A stretch of 31,218 nt of DNA from CAZJLP01 sp964546955 (lineage in GTDB: Bacteria; Verrucomicrobiota; Verrucomicrobiia; Opitutales; Opitutaceae): the NCBI GenBank assembly GCA_964546955.1, contig CAZJLP010000058.1:1-31218 (forward strand), read 5' to 3'. The position numbers were made by a program, and so were the translations under genes. Shown here piece after piece: positions 22,668 through 30,073 of this stretch. The notes below the pieces were generated by a model. It was not told the DNA's origin, made no database searches, and worked only from the letters and a program-made list of their open reading frames with translations. The stretch's first letter is position 1; every line of letters begins with the position of its first letter.

Positions 22668-23977
22668 TTGAATTTTTCCTGAATGAGCGTGCGCAAGGCG
22701 TCCTGCAGGGATTCGTTGTCCAGTTTCGTCAGGACTTCCTCGAAGAAGCCGAAAACCAGCAGTTCGTCGGCTGCGGCCTTTGCGATCCCGCGCGACTGCA
22801 GGTAAAATTCCTGTTCGGCCGGGATGCGGGCGCTGGTCGCTCCGTGGGTGCAGCGGACATCGTTCGCTTGGATTTCAAGGCCCGGCAGCGAATTCGCCTC
22901 CGCCGCATCGCTGAGCATCAAGTTGCGATTGCTCTGGTAAGCGTCGGTTTTTTGGGCGTCGGGTTCCACGACGATCAAACCGGAGAAAATCGTCTTCGCG
23001 GTATCGAGGAGAGCATTCTTGTAGAGCAAATTGGAACTTGTGTTGGGCGCCTGGTGCGTCTGCAGGGTGCGTTGATCGAACTCCTGCTCGCCCGTGGCGA
23101 TCGTGAGCGCCAGCATTTCGCTGTGCCCTCCCGAGCCTTGAAGGCGGGAATGGGATTCGTGACGAGCCTGCCGGCCGCCCAAGTGGATGTTGAGCGAGAG
23201 CACGCGGGCGTCGCGCTGGGCGACGATGCTGTTGGTTTGAAACGCAAGGGCATCCCGCGACCAGTTCTGAGCGCCGACGTACTTTAATTCGGCTCCGTCG
23301 TCGGCGACGAGGTCGTTGACTCCGGAAATGAATTCGCGCGCGTTAGCGTCGACGCTGACGAAAAACTCCACCAGCGTGGCTTTGGCGTGTTCGCCCAAAA
23401 TCGCGAGGGTGTGAGGAAAGATCGATGTGTTCACCCCCGAGATCGTGTGCTCGACCGCGAACGGTTTCTCGATCTCGACGCCCTTTGGCACGTACAAAAA
23501 TACGCCCGTGGAAGTCAGCGCGGTGTTCAGGGACACGAATTTCTCGCTGCCCAAATTCACCGGGTACTTCTGGAAATGCGCGCGGACCAGGTCGCCATGA
23601 TGCGTGAGCGCTTCCTCGAGCGGACAGAAAATCACGCCTTTGGCCGCAAGCTCCGCCGGCAGGTTGGTGCGGGCGGCGACTTTGGTGTTCGCGAAAATGA
23701 TTTCTGCCGTGTGCGGAAATTCCGGGAGGTCGAGCACCGAGCCGGCGGATTGCGGCGGCAAGGCGTAACCGGCCAAGTCCAGTTTTGCGATGCTGCTGTA
23801 GCGCCACGTTTCGTCGGTGCGTTTCGGCATCGGGAGCGCCAGGAATTGGTTCCAGGCTGTTTTTTTCGCTTCAAGCCACCAGGCGGGAAGACTGGAGCGC
23901 TGCGACATATGCGTTGCGAAATGCTCGGCAGTAAATCCGGTGACAGGAACTAAGGCAGGTGCAGGGACGGCGGACAT
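22661..23977 (-). CDS. sufD: Fe-S cluster assembly protein SufD
   Basis: SufD pairs with SufB and the SufC ATPase in the SufBCD scaffold that builds Fe-S clusters. With the ATG at 23975-23977 (MSAVPAPAL) the product has 438 residues; an ATG four codons upstream is less likely. The N-terminal helical region (AWWLEAKKTAWNQFLALPMPKRTDETWRYS-type) is typical. The beta-helix core follows, and the C-terminal blocks SNRNLMLSDAAEANSLPGLEI and DVRCTHGATSARIPAEQEFYLQSRGI are diagnostic, with the conserved cysteine and histidine in VRCTHGAT. A strong hairpin and an ATTC-word palindrome separate it from sufB. Confidence 0.96.
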   Translation of the reverse strand: MSAVPAPALVPVTGFTAEHFATHMSQRSSLPAWWLEAKKTAWNQFLALPMPKRTDETWRYSSIAKLDLAGYALPPQSAGSVLDLPEFPHTAEIIFANTKVAARTNLPAELAAKGVIFCPLEEALTHHGDLVRAHFQKYPVNLGSEKFVSLNTALTSTGVFLYVPKGVEIEKPFAVEHTISGVNTSIFPHTLAILGEHAKATLVEFFVSVDANAREFISGVNDLVADDGAELKYVGAQNWSRDALAFQTNSIVAQRDARVLSLNIHLGGRQARHESHSRLQGSGGHSEMLALTIATGEQEFDQRTLQTHQAPNTSSNLLYKNALLDTAKTIFSGLIVVEPDAQKTDAYQSNRNLMLSDAAEANSLPGLEIQANDVRCTHGATSARIPAEQEFYLQSRGIAKAAADELLVFGFFEEVLTKLDNESLQDALRTLIQEKFKK

Positions 23978-23981
23978 GAAA

Positions 23982-24070
23982 AAATGCAAATTAAGAATGA
24001 AGAATGGCGAATGAAGAATGGGTCAGCAGCGGCGGTGAGTTATTCTGCAGCCCTCATTCTACCTTCATCA
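23982..24070. repeat. ATTC-word palindromic element, copy 3
   Basis: On the plus strand AAATTAAGAATGAAGAATGG words (from 23988) are followed, after a GC-rich centre, by GTGAGTTATTCTGCAGC and CTCATTCTACCTTCATC (24035-24069). Its reverse complement matches copy 1 word for word in order: GATGAAGGTAGAATGAGG, a GCTG core, then CATTC/TTAATT words. It abuts the sufD start on the minus strand, again with the pyrimidine-rich arm next to the ATG. Confidence 0.65.
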
Positions 24071-24074
24071 TGAG

Positions 24075-24095
24075 GCCGAGCCCATCGGGCTCGGC
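24075..24095. repeat. Strong hairpin after sufB
   Basis: GCCGAGCCC (24075-24083) and GGGCTCGGC (24087-24095) form a perfect 9-bp stem with a 3-base loop, starting 5 bp after the sufB stop on the minus strand. No T-tract follows on that strand, so it is more likely to block 3' exonucleases or tune sufD expression than to terminate fully. Confidence 0.75.
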
Positions 24096-24100
24096 TGTAA

Positions 24101-25540
24101 TCAGCCCACGCTTCCTTCCATTTCAAGGTCGATGAGGCGTTTGAGTTCGACGGAATACTCCATCGGAAACTGGCGGGCGAGGTCGTTGATGAAGCCGTTC
24201 ACGCTGAGGCTCATTGCTTGCGCTTCCGTGAGGCCGCGCTGTTGCATGTAAAAAATCTGGTCTTCGCTGACCTTCGACACGCTCGCTTCATGCTGAACCG
24301 CGTGGCTGTCGCCGCGGACCGTGATCGCTGGATAGGTATCGGTGCGTGAGTTCGTGTTGATCAACAACGCATCGCATTCGGTGTTGTTTTTGCAGCCCTT
24401 GAGGTGCTTCGGGATGTGCACGACACCGCGGTAGGTGGCGCGACCTTGGCCGACCGAAATCGATTTCGACACGATCGTGGACGTCGTTTCATCGGCCGCG
24501 TGAACCATTTTGGCGCCGGTATCCTGGTGCTGGCCGTCGTTCGCGAGCGCGATGGAAATGACTTCGCCCCGCGCCTTCCGGCCTTTCAATACGACGCCTG
24601 GATATTTCATCGTGAGGCGGCTGCCGATGTTGCAGTCGATCCACTTGATTTCGGCTTCTTCATGCGCGACGCCGCGCTTCGTGACCAGATTGAACACGTT
24701 TGGCGCCCAATTCTGAACCGTAATGTATTGGATCTTGGCGCCTTTGAGCGCCACGAGTTCGACCACCGCGCTGTGCAGGGTGGAGGTCGAGAACTTCGGG
24801 GCTGTGCAGCCTTCCATGTACGTCACTTCCGCGCCTTCATCGCAGATGATGAGGGTGCGCTCGAACTGGCCGAAGTTCTCGGCGTTGATTCGAAAATAGG
24901 CCTGCAGCGGATGGCTGACCTTCACGCCGGGCGGCACGTAAATAAACGACCCACCCGAGAAGACCGCACTGTTGAGAGCGGCAAATTTGTTGTCCGACGT
25001 CGGAATGACCTTGCCGAAAAACTTCCGAAAGATCTCGGGATGTTCGCGCAGACCTTCGGTCGAATTCACGAAGATCACGCCCTGTTTGGAGACCGCTTCC
25101 TTGATATTGGAATACGCCGCCTCGCTGTCGAACTGAGCCTCGACCCCCGCGAGAAACTTGCGCTCCTGTTCCGGAATGCCGAGCCGCTCGAACGTCTTCT
25201 TGATGTCATCCGGCACTTCGTCCCAGCTGCGCTTCGGCTTCTGGCCCTGCGAAAGGTAGTACCGAATCTTGTCGAAGTGAATGTTTTCAAGATCCTTCGT
25301 GGCCCAATGGGTGGGCAAAGGCATCGACTCGAAGGTCTTGAGCGCCTTCTTGCGAAACTCGAGAATCCATGGCGCCTCCTTCTTTACGGAGGAAATGTAC
25401 TCGACGGTGCGCTCGTTCAGACCCGTGCCGGCGTCGAATTCATAGCTGACGTCGTAGCTGAAGTTGCCGGCGGATTGGTCAATGCCCGCGACAGGGTTGT
25501 CGACGGTATCGGCAGTTTCGAGGATTTCGGGTTCGGCCAT
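24101..25540 (-). CDS. sufB: Fe-S cluster assembly protein SufB
   Basis: SufB is the scaffold subunit on which SufBCD assembles clusters. I take the ATG at 25538-25540 (MAEPEILE), giving 479 residues; a longer frame reaches into sufC and adds only a basic non-conserved leader. Diagnostic blocks are KRSWDEVPDDIKKTFERLGI, GVIFVNSTEG, GGSFIYVPPGVKV and EGCTAPKFSTSTLHSAVVEL. ITVQNWAPNVFNLVTKRG, HIPKHLKGCKNNTECDALLI and EDQIFYMQQRGL complete the set. The conserved cysteine of CKNNTECDALL-type SufB proteins is present. It starts 41 bp after sufC. Confidence 0.97.
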   Translation of the reverse strand: MAEPEILETADTVDNPVAGIDQSAGNFSYDVSYEFDAGTGLNERTVEYISSVKKEAPWILEFRKKALKTFESMPLPTHWATKDLENIHFDKIRYYLSQGQKPKRSWDEVPDDIKKTFERLGIPEQERKFLAGVEAQFDSEAAYSNIKEAVSKQGVIFVNSTEGLREHPEIFRKFFGKVIPTSDNKFAALNSAVFSGGSFIYVPPGVKVSHPLQAYFRINAENFGQFERTLIICDEGAEVTYMEGCTAPKFSTSTLHSAVVELVALKGAKIQYITVQNWAPNVFNLVTKRGVAHEEAEIKWIDCNIGSRLTMKYPGVVLKGRKARGEVISIALANDGQHQDTGAKMVHAADETTSTIVSKSISVGQGRATYRGVVHIPKHLKGCKNNTECDALLINTNSRTDTYPAITVRGDSHAVQHEASVSKVSEDQIFYMQQRGLTEAQAMSLSVNGFINDLARQFPMEYSVELKRLIDLEMEGSVG

Positions 25541-25581
25541 GGCGGGAAAAGTTAAAGGTTGAGAGGTAGCGCGACTGGTGG

Positions 25582-26346
25582 TCAGACGCGCGCGAGTTCT
25601 TTTTTGACCCAATCGTAGCCCTTGGCTTCGAGTTCCAGCGCGAGCGACTTGTCTCCGCTCTTTACGATGCGGCCGTCGTACATCACGTGGACGAAGTCCG
25701 GAACGATATAGTCCAGAAGACGCTGATAGTGCGTGATCATCAACACGCCCAGCTTGGGACCGCGCAGCTGATTCACGCCTTCAGCGACGATTTTAAGGGC
25801 GTCAATATCCAGGCCGGAGTCCGTTTCGTCCATCAAGGAGAACGTCGGCTCGAGCATGGCCATTTGCAGGATTTCGCATCGTTTCTTCTCCCCGCCGGAG
25901 AATCCTTCGTTGACGGAACGCGCGGTAAACTTGCGATCGATCTTCAGCAGATCCATTTTGCTGTAGAGTCGCTTGTAATAGGCGGTCGCATCCAATTCTT
26001 CGCCCTCGGCCAGTCGGGCCTGCAAGGCGGCGCGGAGAAAGTTGGCGATGGAGACACCCGGGATTTCGCTCGGGTATTGGAAAGCCAGGAAGAGGCCCGC
26101 GCGCGCACGCTCGTCAGCTTCCATCTCGAGGATGGATTTGCCGTCGAGCAAGATGTCGCCATGCGTGAGGGTGTAGTCGGGGTGACCCGCGACCACTTTC
26201 GCGAGGGTCGACTTGCCCGTGCCGTTCGGCCCCATGATGGCGTGAACCTCGCCGGTTTTGATCGTGAGGGTGACACCCTTTACGATTTGTTTGTCGCGGC
26301 TTTCAGTGAGGGCGACCTGCAGGTCTTTGATTTCGAGCGTGTGCAT
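25582..26346 (-). CDS. sufC: Fe-S cluster assembly ATPase SufC
   Basis: SufC is the ABC-type ATPase of the SufBCD complex; it drives conformational change in SufB/SufD and does not transport. The 254-residue protein has Walker A GPNGTGKST (39-47), the Q-loop FQYPSE (89-94), the signature FSGGEKKR (149-156) and Walker B LMDETDSGLD (171-180). The MDETDSGLD form, with an acidic TDSGLD turn, is characteristic of SufC. The H-loop MITHYQRLLDYI follows. It begins 28 bp after the regulator gene and is the first structural suf gene of the operon. Confidence 0.98.
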   Translation of the reverse strand: MHTLEIKDLQVALTESRDKQIVKGVTLTIKTGEVHAIMGPNGTGKSTLAKVVAGHPDYTLTHGDILLDGKSILEMEADERARAGLFLAFQYPSEIPGVSIANFLRAALQARLAEGEELDATAYYKRLYSKMDLLKIDRKFTARSVNEGFSGGEKKRCEILQMAMLEPTFSLMDETDSGLDIDALKIVAEGVNQLRGPKLGVLMITHYQRLLDYIVPDFVHVMYDGRIVKSGDKSLALELEAKGYDWVKKELARV

Positions 26347-26374
26347 GTCAGAACAAAATGGAGGGAGAACAGTG

Positions 26375-26803
26375 TCAGCGCGGAAGCGTCTTACCCCGGA
26401 AGGTCACTTCGATAGCCGAGGCATTGTAGCCCGATGGAAGGAGTTGCTTGAGAGTGTCGAGAAGCGTGGGCGGGAGTTCGATGTCGTGCGTCGCCCCGGT
26501 TTGTTCGTCGTGAAAATGGGCGTGTGGACGAAGGTTGGGGCAGTAACGGGTCGGGCCGCGTTCGTGATTCACCTGCCGGATGAGCTGACACTGGACTAGG
26601 GTTTCCAGGCAGTTGTACACCGTGGCCAGTGAAATCGTGGGCATGGCGGACTTAACCCGCGCAAAAACTTCGTCTGCGGTAGGGTGGTCGCGCTTGGAAA
26701 GAAGCACACTGTACACAACCTCGCGCTGGGGAGTGGAGCGCAGTCCGCTATCGGCCAAGCGTTGAGCTAGCGCGTCAGAAGAAATGGCGGATTCGTCGAT
26801 CAT
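26375..26803 (-). CDS. Fur-superfamily regulator lacking CxxC sites, Irr-like
   Basis: The 142-residue protein has the Fur-family winged helix: STPQREVVYSVL (23-34), HPTADEVFARV (40-50) and the recognition helix ISLATVYNCLETLV (57-70). Then follow TRYCPNLRPHAHFHDEQTG and the dimerisation strands. H94, H96 and H98 correspond to the metal-site histidines. The two CxxC pairs that hold structural zinc in Fur and PerR are absent; the first is replaced by HDEQTG, as in rhizobial Irr. It heads the suf operon and probably controls it according to iron or cluster state; the signal is inferred. I use the ATG at 26801-26803; a TTG six codons upstream is possible. Confidence 0.9.
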   Translation of the reverse strand: MIDESAISSDALAQRLADSGLRSTPQREVVYSVLLSKRDHPTADEVFARVKSAMPTISLATVYNCLETLVQCQLIRQVNHERGPTRYCPNLRPHAHFHDEQTGATHDIELPPTLLDTLKQLLPSGYNASAIEVTFRGKTLPR

Positions 26804-26822
26804 TTGTGAAGGAGCAATCAAA

Positions 26823-26873
26823 TTGGAATGGTTCTAAGTTTCAAGACATAATTAGAATAATACCAAGTCTCAA
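26823..26873 (-). promoter_or_regulatory. Candidate suf-operon promoter with Fur/Irr-type operator
   Basis: On the minus strand a -35-like TTGAGA (26868-26873), a 17-bp spacer and a weak -10-like TATGTC (26845-26850) precede the regulator gene. Overlapping and just downstream is TTGGAA-n3-TTCTAA (26823-26837 on the plus strand), an inverted repeat with one mismatch. A further TTAGAA lies at 26852-26857, inverted relative to TTCTAA. As I recall it, the Irr iron control element has a TTAGAA-n3-TTCTAA core. Autoregulation of the operon is the simplest reading. Confidence 0.4.
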
Positions 26874-26950
26874 TAGAAGGTGGCGTAACCTGCGGAAAGT
26901 CTGGGCCTTAAAGCGATCGTATCAAAACGACGCTTTAATTCTTGCGAGTT

Positions 26951-26985
26951 AATGACCCGCGAAGCGGGCGTCCGCAGGGGTCAGC
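26951..26985. repeat. Hairpin after vanY-like gene, possible dispersed repeat
   Basis: CCCGC (26956-26960) and GCGGG (26964-26968) form a tight stem with a GAA loop. Outside it, GACC/GGTC (to 26982) extends the symmetry loosely across the stop codon of the peptidase gene. The word GCGGACGCCCGC on the minus strand is one I associate with intergenic repeats in other genomes, from memory only. It may serve as a terminator. Confidence 0.45.
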
Positions 26986-27529
26986 TCTCGGCTGAAGGCA
27001 CCCAACACCAGTGCCAGGGCTCATAGATAAAGCCTTGGCGATTGTTTTTCGGATACGACAGGTGGAAGCCAAAGTTCGCCGCATTTTCGCCGAGCCATTT
27101 GAAAGCGGGAGTCGTCGCGAACGCTTCTTCGAGCGGAGGGACGTCCGGCGTGCCGATGTCGACCGCGCATCCACTGTGGTGTTCGCTATAGCCAGGCGCG
27201 GCCATGGTCCGGAGGATTTGTTCGACCGGTTCACCGAGTGCCAATTTACCGCGTATAATCTGCGCCTGCCGCTCGATGCTGCGAAATCCCGAGAGAGGAG
27301 TGAGCTCGATGCCGGCTTCCGCCGCTTTGGCGCGCATCGCTCGCCATTGGGCCGCAGCTGGCTTTGCGAGGAGGCAATCCCGGCCGTCGTCGTCGGGGCC
27401 AATCGAGACGAGCTCAGTCGCTTCGGGGCAGATCGCGATTCCGCGGGCTTTGGCGTACCCGGACGGAATTCCTAATTCCTGGCCGAGGTCGGCGACGCGG
27501 GAGGCGTAGTCGGGGCGCAATACGGACAT
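26981..27529 (-). CDS. VanY-type D,D-carboxypeptidase (LAS family), no signal peptide
   Basis: The 182-residue protein carries the LAS metallopeptidase motifs: SGFRSIERQAQII (80-92), SEHHSGCAVDIG (115-126, zinc ligands H117 and D124) and YEPWHWCW (169-176, catalytic E170 and zinc ligand H173). Such enzymes trim the terminal D-Ala from peptidoglycan peptides. No signal peptide or anchor is visible at the ATG used, and the first 30 residues look soluble, so it may act in the cytoplasm on recycled muropeptides, use a non-classical route, or start elsewhere. The 178-bp gap from trxB shows no recognisable element. Confidence 0.88.
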   Translation of the reverse strand: MSVLRPDYASRVADLGQELGIPSGYAKARGIAICPEATELVSIGPDDDGRDCLLAKPAAAQWRAMRAKAAEAGIELTPLSGFRSIERQAQIIRGKLALGEPVEQILRTMAAPGYSEHHSGCAVDIGTPDVPPLEEAFATTPAFKWLGENAANFGFHLSYPKNNRQGFIYEPWHWCWVPSAES

Positions 27530-27707
27530 TGCAAAACGCTGATTGAAAAGAAGGGAGAGTCAGCCGAAATCGCCCGAAACAGAGGACTTTTTGCTGCGAC
27601 GATAGAAAAACAACAACCAAAGGAGGGTACTGGGAGTCCAACTTGTCCAACGCCTTGCGAATGTCGCGCGCGCGCCAGCCGGTGGTACCTCGCGTCTCGA
27701 CCGCCAA

Positions 27708-28652
27708 TCAGCGGCCGTGTTCGGCCAGCCACCGCTCGGCTTCAATCGCCGCTTGGCAGCCCATGCCTGCAGCGGTGATCGCTTGCCGGTAAACGTGGTC
27801 GGCGCAATCGCCCGCCACGTACACCCCAGCGCGTTTTGTTTGAACTTGGCTGCCCGGGGCGGGGATAAAGTATCCGTTTTCGTCGACGTCCAGCTCCTTG
27901 GCGAAGGGTCCTGTGTTGGGCAGGTGACCGATGGCAAGGAATACACCCTTCACCGGAATGACCGACTCCGCGCCCGATTTGGCGTTCTTCACCCGCAGGC
28001 CCGAGACGGCGCCTTCCGGTACGCCTTGGATCTCGAGTGGAATACTGTCCCAGACCATCTGAATCTTGGGGTGCGAGGTGGCGCGCTCAGCCATGATTTT
28101 GGACGCGCGCAAACTATCGCGGCGGTGAACCAGATAGACTTTGCTCGCGAAACGAGTCAGAAAAAGGGCTTCTTCGCAGGCGCTGTCTCCGCCTCCGATG
28201 ACCGCGACGTCCATCTTTCGGTAAAAGGCTCCATCGCAGGTTGCGCAGGTGGTCACGCCTTTCCCGCCATACAGCTCCTTTTCGCCCGGGATGCCGGTGA
28301 GCCGCGGCGATGCGCCCGTGGCGATGATAACCGTCTTCGTGAGGATTTCTCGCTCAGCAGTGCGCAGTCTCAACGGTTGCGAGGAGAAATCCACCGACGT
28401 GATCAGGGCCTGTTCGAAGCGGGCGCCGAATCGGCCGGCCTGCTTGCGCACGTTATCCATGAGTTGAAACCCATCGATCCCTTCGGGGAATCCGGGAAAG
28501 TTCTCCACCTCCGAAGTGGTGGTGAGCTGCCCGCCGGGCAATCCGCCTTCGAGCACGAGAGGCGACAGATTCGCCCGTCCCGTATAGACTGCCGCCGTGA
28601 GGCCAGCGCAGCCGGTTCCGACGATCACGACATTTTCAACCTGGGTGGACAT
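27708..28652 (-). CDS. trxB: Thioredoxin-disulfide reductase
   Basis: TrxB uses NADPH and FAD to reduce thioredoxin in the cytoplasm. The 314-residue protein has an N-terminal FAD motif (VVIVGTGCAGLTAAVY, 8-23), the redox pair in TTCATCDGAF (C136 and C139), the NADPH motif VIGGGDSACEEA (151-162) with HRRDSLRASK (176-185), and the C-terminal FAD motif GVYVAGDCADH...RQAITAAGMG. In the first dinucleotide motif the usual GSGPAG reads GTGCAG, putting a cysteine (C15) where proline is common. The 193-bp upstream gap (28653-28845) has a GGGTG/CACCC inverted repeat near 28754 but no known riboswitch that I can recognise. Confidence 0.96.
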   Translation of the reverse strand: MSTQVENVVIVGTGCAGLTAAVYTGRANLSPLVLEGGLPGGQLTTTSEVENFPGFPEGIDGFQLMDNVRKQAGRFGARFEQALITSVDFSSQPLRLRTAEREILTKTVIIATGASPRLTGIPGEKELYGGKGVTTCATCDGAFYRKMDVAVIGGGDSACEEALFLTRFASKVYLVHRRDSLRASKIMAERATSHPKIQMVWDSIPLEIQGVPEGAVSGLRVKNAKSGAESVIPVKGVFLAIGHLPNTGPFAKELDVDENGYFIPAPGSQVQTKRAGVYVAGDCADHVYRQAITAAGMGCQAAIEAERWLAEHGR

Positions 28653-28845
28653 GGAAGCGACGATTTGAGGCTTAACTTAGCACACTTGGGAAGAGGAAAA
28701 GACGCGAACCCGGTGAAGACGGACGGCAAACAGCGCGAATGCCCCTTGGAGGGTGCACACCCCTCGGATCGGTGAAAACCGTTCCGGCCGCATCCGCATC
28801 TATCCTTCCTCGCACGTAGCCGGCGAGATACGAGCACCTTGGGGG

Positions 28846-29286
28846 CTAGATGACGATACCCTTGTCGATCACATCGTCCAGCAATTCGTTTCGATCGTCG
28901 GGACGGGGTGGAAAATATTTCGCGAGCACCCGGCCGACGCTCTCCACCGCCTCCACGATGCCGTCGCCGAATTTGCCTTCGCGGAAAGAAGCGCCCATCG
29001 CCATGCAGATCCCTTCCCAAAACGACTTGCCGCAGAGGCGGTCAACTCCCTCGTCGCCGAAAATCCCAAAGGTATGCGACGCGGGCGCGATGAGAATGAG
29101 CACGGCGTTCCGCTCGCGCGTCGCGTGCATGCCCAGACGCGAAAACTCGGACTTCGCCGCGGCGAGAGGATCGGGGGCTTCGCCGGGGTAGATGACAACG
29201 CGTAGCTCGCCGGAACAGCGCGCCTCGGCCGCCGCGATCGCTTCGGTGACGCGGAGCTGTTCTTGGGAGGTGAGGAGAGCGCCCAT
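28846..29286 (-). CDS. TPM domain protein
   Basis: The ATG at 29284-29286, 4 bp after the preceding gene's stop, gives 146 residues; the longer open frame would overlap that gene. It is a single TPM (TLP18.3/Psb32/MOLO-1) domain: LLTSQEQLRVTEAIAAAE, then GELRVVIYPG, RNAVLILIAPASHTFGIFGD and FREGKFGDGIVEAVESVG. There is no signal peptide or membrane helix, unlike its neighbour. TPM proteins are linked to photosystem repair or acid phosphatase activity in other organisms; here the role is unknown. The lemA-TPM-TPM order is a common bacterial arrangement. Confidence 0.85.
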   Translation of the reverse strand: MGALLTSQEQLRVTEAIAAAEARCSGELRVVIYPGEAPDPLAAAKSEFSRLGMHATRERNAVLILIAPASHTFGIFGDEGVDRLCGKSFWEGICMAMGASFREGKFGDGIVEAVESVGRVLAKYFPPRPDDRNELLDDVIDKGIVI

Positions 29287-29290
29287 AAGA

Positions 29291-30073
29291 TTACCAGCGG
29301 CCTCCCGCGCCGCCCCCGCCAAAACTGCCGCCGCCGCCTGAGAACCCGCCGCCGCCACCCCCACCTCCGGAACCGCCGCCGAAGCCGCCCCAGGATCCCC
29401 CGGACCCGTACCAGCCGCCGGACCGCCCCCAGCGGCGCGGATTGCCGTAAACGTGCCCGCGGGAGCGCCGCGCTTTCAGGCCGAAAATGATAAACAGGAC
29501 GATGAAGAAGACGAGAGGCGTTCCGCTTCGGCGCGACGATTGTCGCCCGCGCTCGCCTTGGGTGCGGCCGGTTCCCTGATACTCGCCGCGCGTCGCAGCC
29601 ATCATCGCATTGACCGCGCGGGTCAGCCCGGCGTCGAAATTCCCGGAACGAAACGCGGGCTTGAGCTCGTTCTCGATGATCTGATGAGCAGTCGCATCGG
29701 GGAGCGCGCCCTCCAGTCCATAACCAACCGAAATATACAGCTGACGCTGCTCCTTAAAAACAAAGAGCACGGCTCCGTTATTCTTCTGTTTCTGTCCAAC
29801 CCCCCACTTTTGCGCCAGGCGCACGGTGTAATCCTCCACCGAGGAATCCGTGTCCATCCGCGGATAGATCGCCACGACGAGCTGATTGGAGGTATCCCGT
29901 TCGAACTGCGCCAGGCGGCGATCCAGTTGTTCCGCGGTGGCGCGGGAAACGAGATTGGCGTAGTCGTTGAAATGTCGCGCCGGGCGGGGGTGCAACGTTT
30001 CCGCGGCCGGCAGTGCGGCGCAAAGGCTGGCGGCAACGATGAGGCCGAGAAGTCCGTGTCGAAGACGACTCAC
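29291..30073 (-). CDS. Membrane TPM domain protein with Gly-rich tail (YgcG-like)
   Basis: The 260-residue protein has a signal peptide (about 1-24). A TPM domain in the periplasm follows (about 30-165: HFNDYANLVS, QLVVAIYPRM, NNGAVLFVFKEQRQLYISVGYGLEGALPD, FRSGNFDAGLTRAVNAMM). One membrane helix comes next (PLVFFIVLFIIFGLKA), then a basic linker and a strongly Gly/Ser-rich C-terminus with aromatic spacers. This layout matches YgcG-type partners of LemA. It overlaps the lemA stop by 4 bp and leads into the single-domain TPM gene, so the three are one transcription unit. Its function is not established. Confidence 0.9.
   Translation of the reverse strand: MSRLRHGLLGLIVAASLCAALPAAETLHPRPARHFNDYANLVSRATAEQLDRRLAQFERDTSNQLVVAIYPRMDTDSSVEDYTVRLAQKWGVGQKQKNNGAVLFVFKEQRQLYISVGYGLEGALPDATAHQIIENELKPAFRSGNFDAGLTRAVNAMMAATRGEYQGTGRTQGERGRQSSRRSGTPLVFFIVLFIIFGLKARRSRGHVYGNPRRWGRSGGWYGSGGSWGGFGGGSGGGGGGGGFSGGGGSFGGGGAGGRW

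Noticed and set aside
27530..27707. Possible small gene in the trxB-vanY gap
   Set aside because: The only frame crossing it continues through the overlapping vanY start in another phase, with no ribosome binding site or recognisable motif.
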